Origin: CAZKCI01 sp964584165
GTDB taxonomy: Bacteria; Auribacterota; Erginobacteria; Erginobacterales; CAZKCI01
DNA: 6,468 nt
Direction: 5' to 3'
NCBI GenBank assembly: GCA_964584165.1
Contig: CAZOYW010000081.1
Location: 1 to 6,468, forward strand
The position numbers were made by a program, and so were the translations under genes. The notes under the pieces were generated by a model. That model was not told the DNA's origin and searched no databases. It saw nothing but the letters and a program-made list of their open reading frames with translations. The stretch's first letter is position 1, and every line of letters starts with the position of its first letter. Positions 1 to 5,474 of this stretch are shown one piece after another.

Positions 1-21
1 AATCGCGCCGGCGCCCCGTCC

Positions 22-61
22 GCCGGGCCTGTGGGAGCGCCGCCCCCGGCGCGATGCCGGG
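22..61 (+). repeat. REP-like unit A (GTGG-headed hairpin), first copy of a 40-bp direct repeat
   Basis: This 40-bp segment recurs at 120-159 with 38 of 40 identical positions. Its core (31-55) starts with GTGGGAG, continues into a 6-bp stem GCGCCG (37-42) / CGGCGC (47-52) around a CCCC loop, and ends in CGAT. A GTGG or GTAG head next to a hairpin is the layout of bacterial REP sequences recognised by RAYT (Y1-type REP-associated) transposases, and the GTGGGAG...CGAT frame is like that of Pseudomonas REPs. The repeat and hairpin are seen directly; membership in a REP family is inferred. Confidence 0.72.
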
Positions 62-70
62 ACGGCCTGG

Positions 71-94
71 ATCGGGGCGAGACGCCCCTCCCAC
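71..94 (-). repeat. REP-like unit C (GTGG-headed hairpin), inverted relative to A and B
   Basis: Read on the minus strand this unit begins GTGGGAG, forms a perfect 6-bp stem GGGGCG / CGCCCC (plus-strand arms 74-79 and 83-88) with a 3-base loop, and ends in CGAT. It has the same head and tail as units A and B but a different stem, so the frame is conserved while the stem sequence varies. Its opposite orientation between two direct copies gives the alternating arrangement of bacterial interspersed mosaic elements (BIMEs). Confidence 0.66.
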
Positions 95-119
95 GAAACT
101 CTCTTGCGGCCGCTCGTCG

Positions 120-159
120 GCCGGGCCTGTGGGAGAGCCGTCCCCGGCGCGATGCCGGG
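120..159 (+). repeat. REP-like unit B (GTGG-headed hairpin), second copy of the 40-bp direct repeat
   Basis: This is the second copy of the 40-bp repeat, offset 98 bp from the first and differing at two positions. The core (129-153) keeps the GTGGGAG head and CGAT tail. The stem shrinks to GCCG (137-140) / CGGC (145-148) because one of the two changes breaks an outer pair. The unit ends 10 bases from the stop codon of the phosphatase gene (170-172), a typical place for REP elements. On the transcript its hairpin might also help 3'-end formation, since no classical U-tailed terminator is visible here. Confidence 0.7.
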
Positions 160-169
160 CATTGGCCGG

Positions 170-2815
170 CTAGCGGAGGAGGCGGAAGAGGAGGAGGGTG
201 ATGTCGTCGAATTGCTCGGCCACTCCCCGGAAATCGGTAAGGGCGGCGAAGATCCGTTGCTGGGCCTCGGAGGGTTTCGCTGCGCTCACCTCCGCGGCGA
301 GCGCGAGGAACCGCTTCTCCCCGAACATCTCCCGGGCGGGGTTGACCGCGTCGGTGACCCCATCGGTGTAGAGGAGAAGCGTCTCTTCCGGACCCAGGCG
401 GAAACTCACGGAATGGTAGGCGACCGTCTCGGCGACGCCCACCGCGATCTGGGGCGCCCCGCCGGTCTTCAGGAAGGCGGCTCGCCCGGGCTTGAGGACG
501 ATCGGCGGGTTGTGTCCGGCATTGCAGTAGGCGATCTCGCCGGAGGCGAGGTCGCAGACGAGGTAAAAGACGGTGACGAAGGTGGCGGAGGGGTTGTCGG
601 TGGCGAGGAGGCGGTTGACCCGGGTGAGCGTTTCGGCGGGGTCGGGGTTCCCCATCGCGTTGTTCCGGATCAGGGCTCGGGTCACCATCATGAAGAGCCC
701 CGCCGGGAGGCCCTTCCCGGAGACGTCGGCGATCACCACCCCGAGGTGGCGGTCGTCGATCAGGAAGAAGTCGTAGAAGTCCCCGCCGATCTCCCGGGCG
801 GGCTCCATCTTCCCGACGATCTCGGCTTCGGCCGGGGGGACGGCGGGCGGGAAGAGGTGGGGAAGGATCCCCTCCTGCATCTCCCGGGCCAGGCGGAGCT
901 CGCTCCCGATCCGTTCCTTCTCGGCGGTGGAGCGGGCGATCTCCTCGGTGTAGGTTTTGAGGTCGGCCGCCATCTCGTCGAAGGAGCGGGCGAGGTCTCC
1001 GACCTCGTCCCGCGAGTTGATCCCCATCCGGTGGTTGAAGTGCCCCTTCCGGATGATCTGGGTCCCGCGGATGAGGCGTTTGATCGGCCGGGTGATCAGC
1101 CAGGAGAAGAAGCCGGCGAGGAGGAGGACCGAGATCGCCGTCCCCCCCACCGCCTTGAGCACCCGGCTCTGCACCTCGCGGTCGGTCCGGTGCATCTCCT
1201 CGGTCGGGCGGTAGAGCTCGAGGATGTAGGGGACATTCCCGTCCTCGTCCACGATCGGGCAGACGTAGCTGAACCACTCGCCCTGGTCGTCGATGAAGGA
1301 CCCGTACTGGGGGGTCTTCTCCCGGAGGGCCTTCAGGAAGAGGGTGCGGTCCTCGGGGACGATGAAGGGCTCGTAGATCGGCCCCCGCCAGCCGCTGATC
1401 CCGAAGTAGAAGCGCCCTCCCCGGATCTTGTGGATGATCCAGCGGGGCGTGTAGTCGACGTGGGCCCGGTCGATCAGCCGGTCGACGGTGGTGAAGATTT
1501 GTTCGTAGAGGGGGGATTCCCGGTCTTGCGGGCTCTGGATCTGGCGCAGGTCGCTTAAGGGGACGGTGTTGACCACCGACCGGGCCAGGTTGGCCAGCCT
1601 CCGGACCGATTCGGCCTTGAGCTCCTCCTCCATGATCTCCCTGACCCAGTCGCTCGCGATCAGCCCTCCGATCACCAGGGGCGCGAAGAGGAGGAGGAGC
1701 TTGCAGAAGAAGGGCACGCGGGGGCGGGCGAGGCGGACGAGGAGGGAGGGGAAGAGGAAGGCGGCGAGGAGGAGCAGGATCGACCCGCCTCCTCCCAGGG
1801 CGATCCTGGTCCAGTCGAGGCGGGCGTATTCCCGGTTGATCCGGAAGGGATCGCCGAAGTAGACCAGTCCCTTGTTGACCAGGTCGAAGGTAAGGAAGCG
1901 GCCGTTCTTCTCCCGGAAGACTCGCTCGGTCAGGATGTCCAGGAACGGATAGCCCGACCGGAGCGGCTCGATCGCCCGGAGGGCGCGGCCCTGCCGGTCG
2001 AACTCCACCCAAGTGCGGTTTCCGGAGGAGGAGACGGTGAGGAGATCGTCGCCCGAGTGGTCGGGGAGGAAGAAGACCGCGTTGGGAGAGAGGAGGTCTT
2101 CGGGGCCGAAGCCGACCTTGCCGATGGAGCGGACGGCCTCGCCCGTCCCCGAGAACTCGATCACCTGGCCGCTCTCGCCCGAGGCGGCGAAGAGGTGTCC
2201 GTCCTCCCGGACCGCCAATCCCATCCAGAAGGAGGATTCCTGGTTGACCGGGCCCATCTCCCGGACGGCTTCCGGGACTTCGTCGCCCCTGACCGTCACC
2301 TCCCCCTCGGGGGCTATCTTCCAGAGGCAGGGCCGGCCCGGGAGGTTATGGACGAAATAATGGAACCCCGCCTGGTCGCCGGCGTAGCTGAACTCCGGCG
2401 ACTCCTCGGGGTGGGCGAGGAAGACGGCGAGGATCTCGCGGGGGGGGAGGCGGAAGTCCGAGTATTCCCGGAAACGGTAGCCCAGGAAGCGCTTGGTATC
2501 CTGCTCATAGATGTAGCTGTGGACGATCGTCCCCGCCTTCCCCTGGTAGAGGTGGCGGACCATGTAGAAGTAACGGGGATCGTCCTCCTCGATCGCCCGG
2601 CGGTCCGCGAGGGCCAGGGGCCTCTCCGGGCCGCCGGGCGCGAAGGTGAGGAGGGTGTTCCCGTCCTTTTCCAGGACGAAGAAGTTTTCCCCCCGCAGGG
2701 AAAAAGCCACGGGGATGCGGAAGCGCTCGATCCGCCGGGCGCGGGCCAGCGTGAAGGCGGCGAGGAGAAGGGCGGCGAGGAAGAGGACGGCCGATGGCCA
2801 GCGGTATCGTTTCAT
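170..2815 (-). CDS. Membrane-bound RsbU/SpoIIE-type serine phosphatase with HAMP domain and large extracytoplasmic sensor
   Basis: This 881-residue protein is a probable envelope sensor whose cytoplasmic output removes phosphate from serine/threonine, as RsbU-type enzymes do on anti-sigma antagonist (STAS) proteins. Order seen: N-terminal membrane segment (about 8-24); roughly 300 extracytoplasmic residues (33-335) with strand-turn repeats such as EDGHLFAASGESGQVIEF, suggesting an NHL/propeller-like fold; membrane segments near 340-360 and 369-388; a second outside segment (391-550) that looks PAS/Cache-like; a membrane segment at 555-574; HAMP (575-627, with RPIKRL and DEVGDLARSFDEM); a coiled linker; and the PP2C/SpoIIE domain (about 665-880). 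Metal and catalytic motifs are intact: EIGGDFYD (675-682), ADVSGKG (696-702), NAGHNPP (765-771), LLYTDGVTD (814-822) and FDDIT (869-873). The ATG at 2815 gives the N-terminal anchor, but no good Shine-Dalgarno precedes it; the nearest GGAG is 17 bases away. It is transcribed divergently from the DUF4139 gene. No STAS or anti-sigma kinase gene lies in the window, so its partner is unknown. The phosphatase call is firm; the sensor folds are inferred. Confidence 0.95.
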   Translation of the reverse strand: MKRYRWPSAVLFLAALLLAAFTLARARRIERFRIPVAFSLRGENFFVLEKDGNTLLTFAPGGPERPLALADRRAIEEDDPRYFYMVRHLYQGKAGTIVHSYIYEQDTKRFLGYRFREYSDFRLPPREILAVFLAHPEESPEFSYAGDQAGFHYFVHNLPGRPCLWKIAPEGEVTVRGDEVPEAVREMGPVNQESSFWMGLAVREDGHLFAASGESGQVIEFSGTGEAVRSIGKVGFGPEDLLSPNAVFFLPDHSGDDLLTVSSSGNRTWVEFDRQGRALRAIEPLRSGYPFLDILTERVFREKNGRFLTFDLVNKGLVYFGDPFRINREYARLDWTRIALGGGGSILLLLAAFLFPSLLVRLARPRVPFFCKLLLLFAPLVIGGLIASDWVREIMEEELKAESVRRLANLARSVVNTVPLSDLRQIQSPQDRESPLYEQIFTTVDRLIDRAHVDYTPRWIIHKIRGGRFYFGISGWRGPIYEPFIVPEDRTLFLKALREKTPQYGSFIDDQGEWFSYVCPIVDEDGNVPYILELYRPTEEMHRTDREVQSRVLKAVGGTAISVLLLAGFFSWLITRPIKRLIRGTQIIRKGHFNHRMGINSRDEVGDLARSFDEMAADLKTYTEEIARSTAEKERIGSELRLAREMQEGILPHLFPPAVPPAEAEIVGKMEPAREIGGDFYDFFLIDDRHLGVVIADVSGKGLPAGLFMMVTRALIRNNAMGNPDPAETLTRVNRLLATDNPSATFVTVFYLVCDLASGEIAYCNAGHNPPIVLKPGRAAFLKTGGAPQIAVGVAETVAYHSVSFRLGPEETLLLYTDGVTDAVNPAREMFGEKRFLALAAEVSAAKPSEAQQRIFAALTDFRGVAEQFDDITLLLFRLLR

Positions 2816-2843
2816 GGCGGGGGAACGCCCGTCTCCATCTTAC

Positions 2844-2859
2844 GATTTTTTGAAAAATC
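2844..2859. promoter_or_regulatory. AT-rich inverted repeat upstream of the phosphatase gene
   Basis: GATTTTT and AAAAATC form a 7-bp inverted repeat around a 2-base centre, 29-44 bases upstream of the phosphatase start codon. It is the most AT-rich island in an otherwise GC-rich region, so it probably marks the phosphatase promoter area or an operator. I found no convincing -35/-10 pair around it, so a binding site is only inferred. Confidence 0.3.
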
Positions 2860-2909
2860 CGGGAACAAAACACTCGGGAGGAGGGTCGGAGGTTATAGGC
2901 ACGAACGAA

Positions 2910-2954
2910 ATGGACGGTATGGACGAAATGGACGATATGGACGGAATGGACAGC
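2910..2954 (+). repeat. Tandem array of a 9-bp unit (ATGGACGNN), left arm
   Basis: Five contiguous copies are present: ATGGACGGT, ATGGACGAA, ATGGACGAT, ATGGACGGA and ATGGACAGC. The first seven bases are fixed in the first four units and the last two vary. The array is the left arm of a larger inverted structure whose right arm is at 3101-3131. Read as codons it would give Met-Asp-X repeats, but there is no RBS or coding context, so I treat it as noncoding. Confidence 0.88.
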
Positions 2955-2996
2955 AACGGCGAGACTCCCTGGCCGCTGCGCAGAGCCCATTGCACC

Positions 2997-3100
2997 CCCG
3001 CCGGCCGTCTCGGCCGTGGCATCGCGTCTTGCGAGAACCCGCCGGCCGTCTCGGCCGGGGCCTCACGGTTTGCGAGTACCCGCCGGCCGTCTCGGCCGGG
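2997..3100 (+). repeat. 41-bp tandem repeat with internal hairpin, about 2.5 copies
   Basis: Copies begin at 2997, 3038 and 3079, exactly 41 bp apart. Each opens with CCCGCCGGCCGTCTCGGCCG; the first two continue into a more variable half containing TTGCGAG, while the third is cut after 22 bases by the right nonamer array. The conserved half folds into CCGGCCG / CGGCCGG around a TCT loop (3042-3048 / 3052-3058 in copy two; 3083-3089 / 3093-3099 in copy three); copy one has 6 bp. The GCCGTCTCGGC core resembles the stem-loops of the REP-like units at the left end, suggesting a related hairpin family. No gene is supported here. Confidence 0.88.
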
Positions 3101-3131
3101 CCATTTCGTCCATACCGTCCATTTCGTCCAT
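3101..3131 (-). repeat. Tandem array of the 9-bp unit, right arm (inverted)
   Basis: On the minus strand this reads ATGGACGAA, ATGGACGGT, ATGGACGAA, ATGG: the same 9-bp unit as at 2910-2954 in the opposite orientation. Positions 3101-3127 are an exact reverse complement of 2905-2931, a 27-bp perfect inverted repeat with a 169-bp spacer that contains the 41-bp repeats. The array abuts the truncated third 41-bp copy without a gap. Confidence 0.86.
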
Positions 3132-3152
3132 GCTGGCCTTTACGGTTTCTCC

Positions 3153-3161
3153 TGATACAAT
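3153..3161 (+). promoter_or_regulatory. Probable extended -10 promoter for the DUF4139 gene
   Basis: TGATACAAT contains TACAAT (3156-3161), five of six matches to the sigma-70 -10 consensus, preceded by the TG of an extended -10. It lies 40 bases before the start codon of the secreted DUF4139 protein, just downstream of the repeats, in one of the few less GC-rich stretches. No good -35 box is seen at the usual spacing, consistent with extended -10 promoters. A small hairpin, GCCCG / CGGGC (3162-3166 / 3171-3175), would fall at the very start of the transcript. Confidence 0.45.
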
Positions 3162-3189
3162 GCCCGGCAGCGGGCGTTCACCGCACAAC

Positions 3190-3195
3190 GGGAGG
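3190..3195 (+). promoter_or_regulatory. Ribosome binding site deciding the DUF4139 start
   Basis: GGGAGG sits six bases before the ATG at 3202. This, with the signal peptide that begins there, fixes the start. The frame is open back to an ATG at 3016, but that extension only translates the 41-bp and 9-bp repeats and the promoter region. Confidence 0.82.
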
Positions 3196-3201
3196 CAAGT
3201 C

Positions 3202-5247
3202 ATGAAAAAGACGGCGATGGCGGCGGCCGCGGCCCTGGCCCTGGCGGCCGCGGGAAGGTCGGTCGCGGCGGAGGCTACGCTTCCGCTCAACCGGATCACG
3301 GCATTCAGCTCGGGCGTGGCCTACTACGAGCGCGGCGGGAAGGTGACGGGCGACGCCGAGGTCCTCCTCTCCTTCAAGGGCGACCAGATCAACGACGTCC
3401 TGAAGTCGCTGACCATGCTCGACCTCGGAGGGGGCGAGATCGGGGGGATGAGCTACGCCTCCCGCGAGCCGCTGGAGCGGGCCCTCAAGAACTTCGGGAT
3501 CGACCTCTCGGGCGAGCCCACCCTGGGCGGGATCCTCCGCCAGGTCCGCGGGGCCGCCGTCGTCGTTTCCGCCCCGGAGAAGATCACCGGGAAGATCCTC
3601 GGGGTCGAGACGAGGACGGAGCAGATCCTCCCCTCCAACACGGTCGTCCAGAAGGAGCACCTGAACCTGCTCACGGCCGAGGGGGCGAAATCCGTCCCCC
3701 TGGATACGGTCTCCGCGATCGCGCTCAGCGACGAGAAGCTCAACTCCGAGCTCGACAAGGCGCTCGCCTTCCTGATCGAGTCCCGGGACACCGAGCGCAA
3801 GCCGGTCCGCCTCTCCTTCCGGGGAAAGGGGGAGCGCGAGGTGAGGGTCGGCTACATCAACGAGGCCCCGGTCTGGAAGACGAGCTACCGCCTGGTCTTC
3901 GGGGAGAAGGAGAAGGACCAGGCGCTCCTCCAGGGCTGGGCGATCGTCGAGAACACGAGCGACGCGGACTGGCAGGACGTCGAGCTGACGCTCGTCTCGG
4001 GGCGGCCGATCTCCTTCGTCCAGGACCTCTACACGCCCCTCTACGCCGCCCGCCCCGAGGTGAAGCCGGAGCTCTACGCCTCGCTCCGCCCCCAGGTCTA
4101 CTCCGAAGGGATCGCCGCGGGGACGGCGGCGCCGGAGGCCGAGGCGGAGGAGGCCGCCCCGCGCTACCGGGCGGCCCGGGCGATGATGGCGCCCCCCGCG
4201 CCGGCGGCCGGATTCCTCCGGGCGGAAGCCTCCGACGAGTTGCGCCTGGCCGAGGCCATGCAGGACGTGAGGCCCGCGGCGGCGGGCGCCGAGGTGGGCG
4301 AGCTCTTCTCCTACCGGATCGCGACGCCCGTGACGCTCCCCCGCTCCGGCTCGGCGATGCTCCCGATCATCAACCAGGACGTCTCCGCCCGCAAGGTCTC
4401 CATCTATAACGCGGCCGTCCTCGCCGCGAACCCCCTGAACGGACTCTGGCTCACGAACGACACGAGTTTAAGCCTCCTCGCGGGGCCGGTCACCGTCTTC
4501 GACGGGGGAACCTACGCCGGCGACGCGCGGATCGACAACCTGACGCCGAAGGGGAAGCGGCTCTTGAGCTACGCGGTCGATCTCAAGGTCCGGGTCGACT
4601 CCTCCCAGAAGTCCTCGGAGAAGATCGTCGCCGCGAAGATCAGCAAGGGGGTGCTGGAGCTGAGCCGCCGCCGCGAGTATCGCCAGGAGTATGCCCTGAA
4701 GAACAACTCCGACACCGGGCGGACGCTGGTCATCGAGCATCCCCGGCGCTCGGACCTCAAGCTCCTCGAGCCCTCCGAGCCCGCGGAGAAGACCGAGTCC
4801 CTCTACCGCTTCGAGACGCCGCTGAAGGCGCTGGAGACGGCCTCCTTCAGCGTGGTCGAGGAGAGGACGGACTCGCAGACCGTGGCGATCCTCCCCGGCG
4901 ACGCCGACTCCCTCCTCTGGTACACCCGCCAGGGGGAGATCCCCGAGAAGGTGCGGGAGGCCTTGAAGGAAGTGATCGAGAGGAAGAAAGCCCTCTCCGC
5001 CGCCGAGCGGGAGCTCGGTAACCTGGAGGAGCAGGTCGGGAAGCTGCGCTCCGAGCAGGAGCAGGTGCGGGCGAACATGAAGGCGACGGCCCAGGGCTCC
5101 CAGGCCTACGCCCGCTTCGAGAAGAAGCTTCTCGAACTGGAGACCCGGATCGAGGGGCTCCAGGAGAAGATCGCGGAGAAGAGGGAGAAGGTCGAGGAGC
5201 TGAGGAAGGAGCTGGCGGAGTATATCGGGGGGATGAATGTGGGATAA
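3202..5247 (+). CDS. Secreted DUF4139 domain-containing protein with C-terminal coiled coil
   Basis: This 681-residue exported protein has no established biochemical role. A signal peptide is clear: MKKT, an Ala/Leu-rich core (5-17) and a likely signal-peptidase I site after VAA (residue 23). There is no lipobox cysteine. The body matches the DUF4139 (mucoidy-inhibitor A-like) pattern as I recall it: EAPVWKTSYRLVF (221-233) and GWAIVENTSDADWQDVELTL (245-264), followed by SGRPISF, then a C-terminal beta-rich part with YRIATPVTLPRSGSAMLPI (371-389). Between the halves is an Ala/Glu/Pro-rich low-complexity linker (about 303-362), expected to be disordered. Residues about 583-675 are a strongly charged Glu/Lys/Leu heptad-type coiled coil, suggesting oligomerisation or a partner. 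Many DUF4139 proteins carry the coiled coil near the N-terminus, so the C-terminal position is a variant worth noting. It is transcribed alone, divergent from the phosphatase gene and convergent with the next gene; the 7-bp repeat begins in its stop codon. The family call is strong, the function unknown. Confidence 0.9.
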   Translation: MKKTAMAAAAALALAAAGRSVAAEATLPLNRITAFSSGVAYYERGGKVTGDAEVLLSFKGDQINDVLKSLTMLDLGGGEIGGMSYASREPLERALKNFGIDLSGEPTLGGILRQVRGAAVVVSAPEKITGKILGVETRTEQILPSNTVVQKEHLNLLTAEGAKSVPLDTVSAIALSDEKLNSELDKALAFLIESRDTERKPVRLSFRGKGEREVRVGYINEAPVWKTSYRLVFGEKEKDQALLQGWAIVENTSDADWQDVELTLVSGRPISFVQDLYTPLYAARPEVKPELYASLRPQVYSEGIAAGTAAPEAEAEEAAPRYRAARAMMAPPAPAAGFLRAEASDELRLAEAMQDVRPAAAGAEVGELFSYRIATPVTLPRSGSAMLPIINQDVSARKVSIYNAAVLAANPLNGLWLTNDTSLSLLAGPVTVFDGGTYAGDARIDNLTPKGKRLLSYAVDLKVRVDSSQKSSEKIVAAKISKGVLELSRRREYRQEYALKNNSDTGRTLVIEHPRRSDLKLLEPSEPAEKTESLYRFETPLKALETASFSVVEERTDSQTVAILPGDADSLLWYTRQGEIPEKVREALKEVIERKKALSAAERELGNLEEQVGKLRSEQEQVRANMKATAQGSQAYARFEKKLLELETRIEGLQEKIAEKREKVEELRKELAEYIGGMNVG

Positions 5248-5300
5248 GTGACCAGTGATCAGTGACCAGTGATCAGTAATCAGTAATCAGTGATCAGTGA
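5247..5300 (+). repeat. Tandem 7-bp repeat array (AGTRAYC), about 7.7 copies
   Basis: Perfectly phased heptamers start at the last base of the stop codon: AGTGACC, AGTGATC, AGTGACC, AGTGATC, AGTAATC, AGTAATC, AGTGATC and a final AGTGA. Only positions 4 and 6 vary, and only by transition. TGATCA palindromes recur at junctions. The array is much richer in A/T than its surroundings and lies between the DUF4139 stop codon and the terminator, so it would be transcribed as the 3' UTR. A 7-bp period does not fit codons, so it is not coding. Confidence 0.92.
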
Positions 5301-5333
5301 AAGGGGCGGCCTCCTTCGCGGAGGCCGCCCTTT
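5301..5333. terminator. Strong hairpin terminator between convergent genes
   Basis: An 11-bp perfect GC-rich stem (5304-5314 with 5320-5330) encloses the loop TTCGC and is extended by a G-T pair and two A-T pairs (5301-5303 with 5331-5333). On the plus strand it is followed by TTT and on the minus strand by TTTC, so the U tract is short both ways. Lying between two convergent genes, it probably serves both; it is closer to the DUF4139 stop (about 55 bases) than to the minus-strand stop. Confidence 0.82.
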
Positions 5334-5348
5334 CGCTTGGCGCGCCCA

Positions 5349-5384
5349 TCCGACCGATCCGTCGGATCCGACCGATCGGTCGGA
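5349..5384. repeat. Two tandem copies of an 18-bp palindromic unit
   Basis: Copy two (5367-5384) is TCCGACCGATCGGTCGGA, a perfect 18-bp palindrome. Copy one (5349-5366) differs at one base (C for G at unit position 12), which breaks the symmetry. The copies abut exactly. No partner gene suggests an operator, and the location 3' of both flanking genes makes transcriptional control unlikely; a duplicated intergenic repeat is more likely. Confidence 0.85.
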
Positions 5385-5390
5385 TATGGC

Positions 5391-5408
5391 TCGCCCCCGC
5401 CGGGGCGA
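5391..5408. repeat. Small inverted repeat in the convergent intergenic region
   Basis: TCGCCCC (5391-5397) and GGGGCGA (5402-5408) form a perfect 7-bp stem around a 4-base loop, six bases after the 18-bp tandem. It lacks a U tract or a recognisable GTAG/GTGG head. It may be a weak second terminator for the minus-strand gene or another repeat fragment. Confidence 0.4.
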
Positions 5409-5424
5409 AAGAGATGGATCACCC

Positions 5425-5450
5425 ATAGCCGCGGACCTTCAGGTCCGCGG
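5425..5450 (+). repeat. REP-like hairpin, ATAG-headed copy
   Basis: ATAG (5425-5428) leads directly into a perfect 10-bp stem CCGCGGACCT (5429-5438) / AGGTCCGCGG (5441-5450) around TC. It is 21/26 identical to the inverted unit at 5475-5500. The head-plus-hairpin layout matches RAYT-type REP sequences, with ATAG as a variant of GTAG. The pair is in facing orientation 24 bp apart. Confidence 0.68.
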
Positions 5451-5474
5451 GCGAGACATGAAGGCTCTTCCGGC

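Noticed and set aside
2..17. A fourth, partial REP-like unit on the minus strand (GCGCGAT tail)
   Set aside because: It has the tail and a GCGCCGGCGC palindrome but no GTGGGAG head in the visible sequence. Too little remains to distinguish it from GC-rich background at the window edge.
104..1558. A 484-residue open frame on the plus strand opposite the phosphatase gene
   Set aside because: It is antisense to conserved phosphatase and HAMP motifs, rich in Gly/Asp/Glu/Arg/Pro as expected from a GC-rich complementary strand, and has no recognisable domain. It also starts inside the REP-like cluster.
2997..3100. A CRISPR array, because of regularly spaced palindromic repeats
   Set aside because: The 41-bp units abut with no unique spacers, there are only about 2.5 copies, and the half outside the hairpin is itself similar between copies. 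No cas gene is present.
2646..3155. A possible small protein with Met-Asp-Gly/Glu repeats encoded by the 9-bp array
   Set aside because: The peptide arises only because the repeat is nine bases long. The frame starts inside the phosphatase gene, has no RBS, and the inverted array gives equally good-looking peptides in other frames.
3016..3201. N-terminal extension of the DUF4139 protein to the ATG at 3016
   Set aside because: The extra 62 residues translate the repeats and promoter region. The signal peptide and a well-spaced GGGAGG favour the start at 3202.
2057..3205. A 382-residue plus-strand open frame running through the phosphatase N-terminus and the repeats
   Set aside because: It is antisense to the phosphatase and then translates the 9-bp and 41-bp arrays. 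No RBS or domain supports it.
5248..5300. An origin or iteron-type plasmid replication region, suggested by the heptamers
   Set aside because: There is no Rep gene or DnaA box cluster nearby, and the array lies in a 3' UTR between a stop codon and a terminator.
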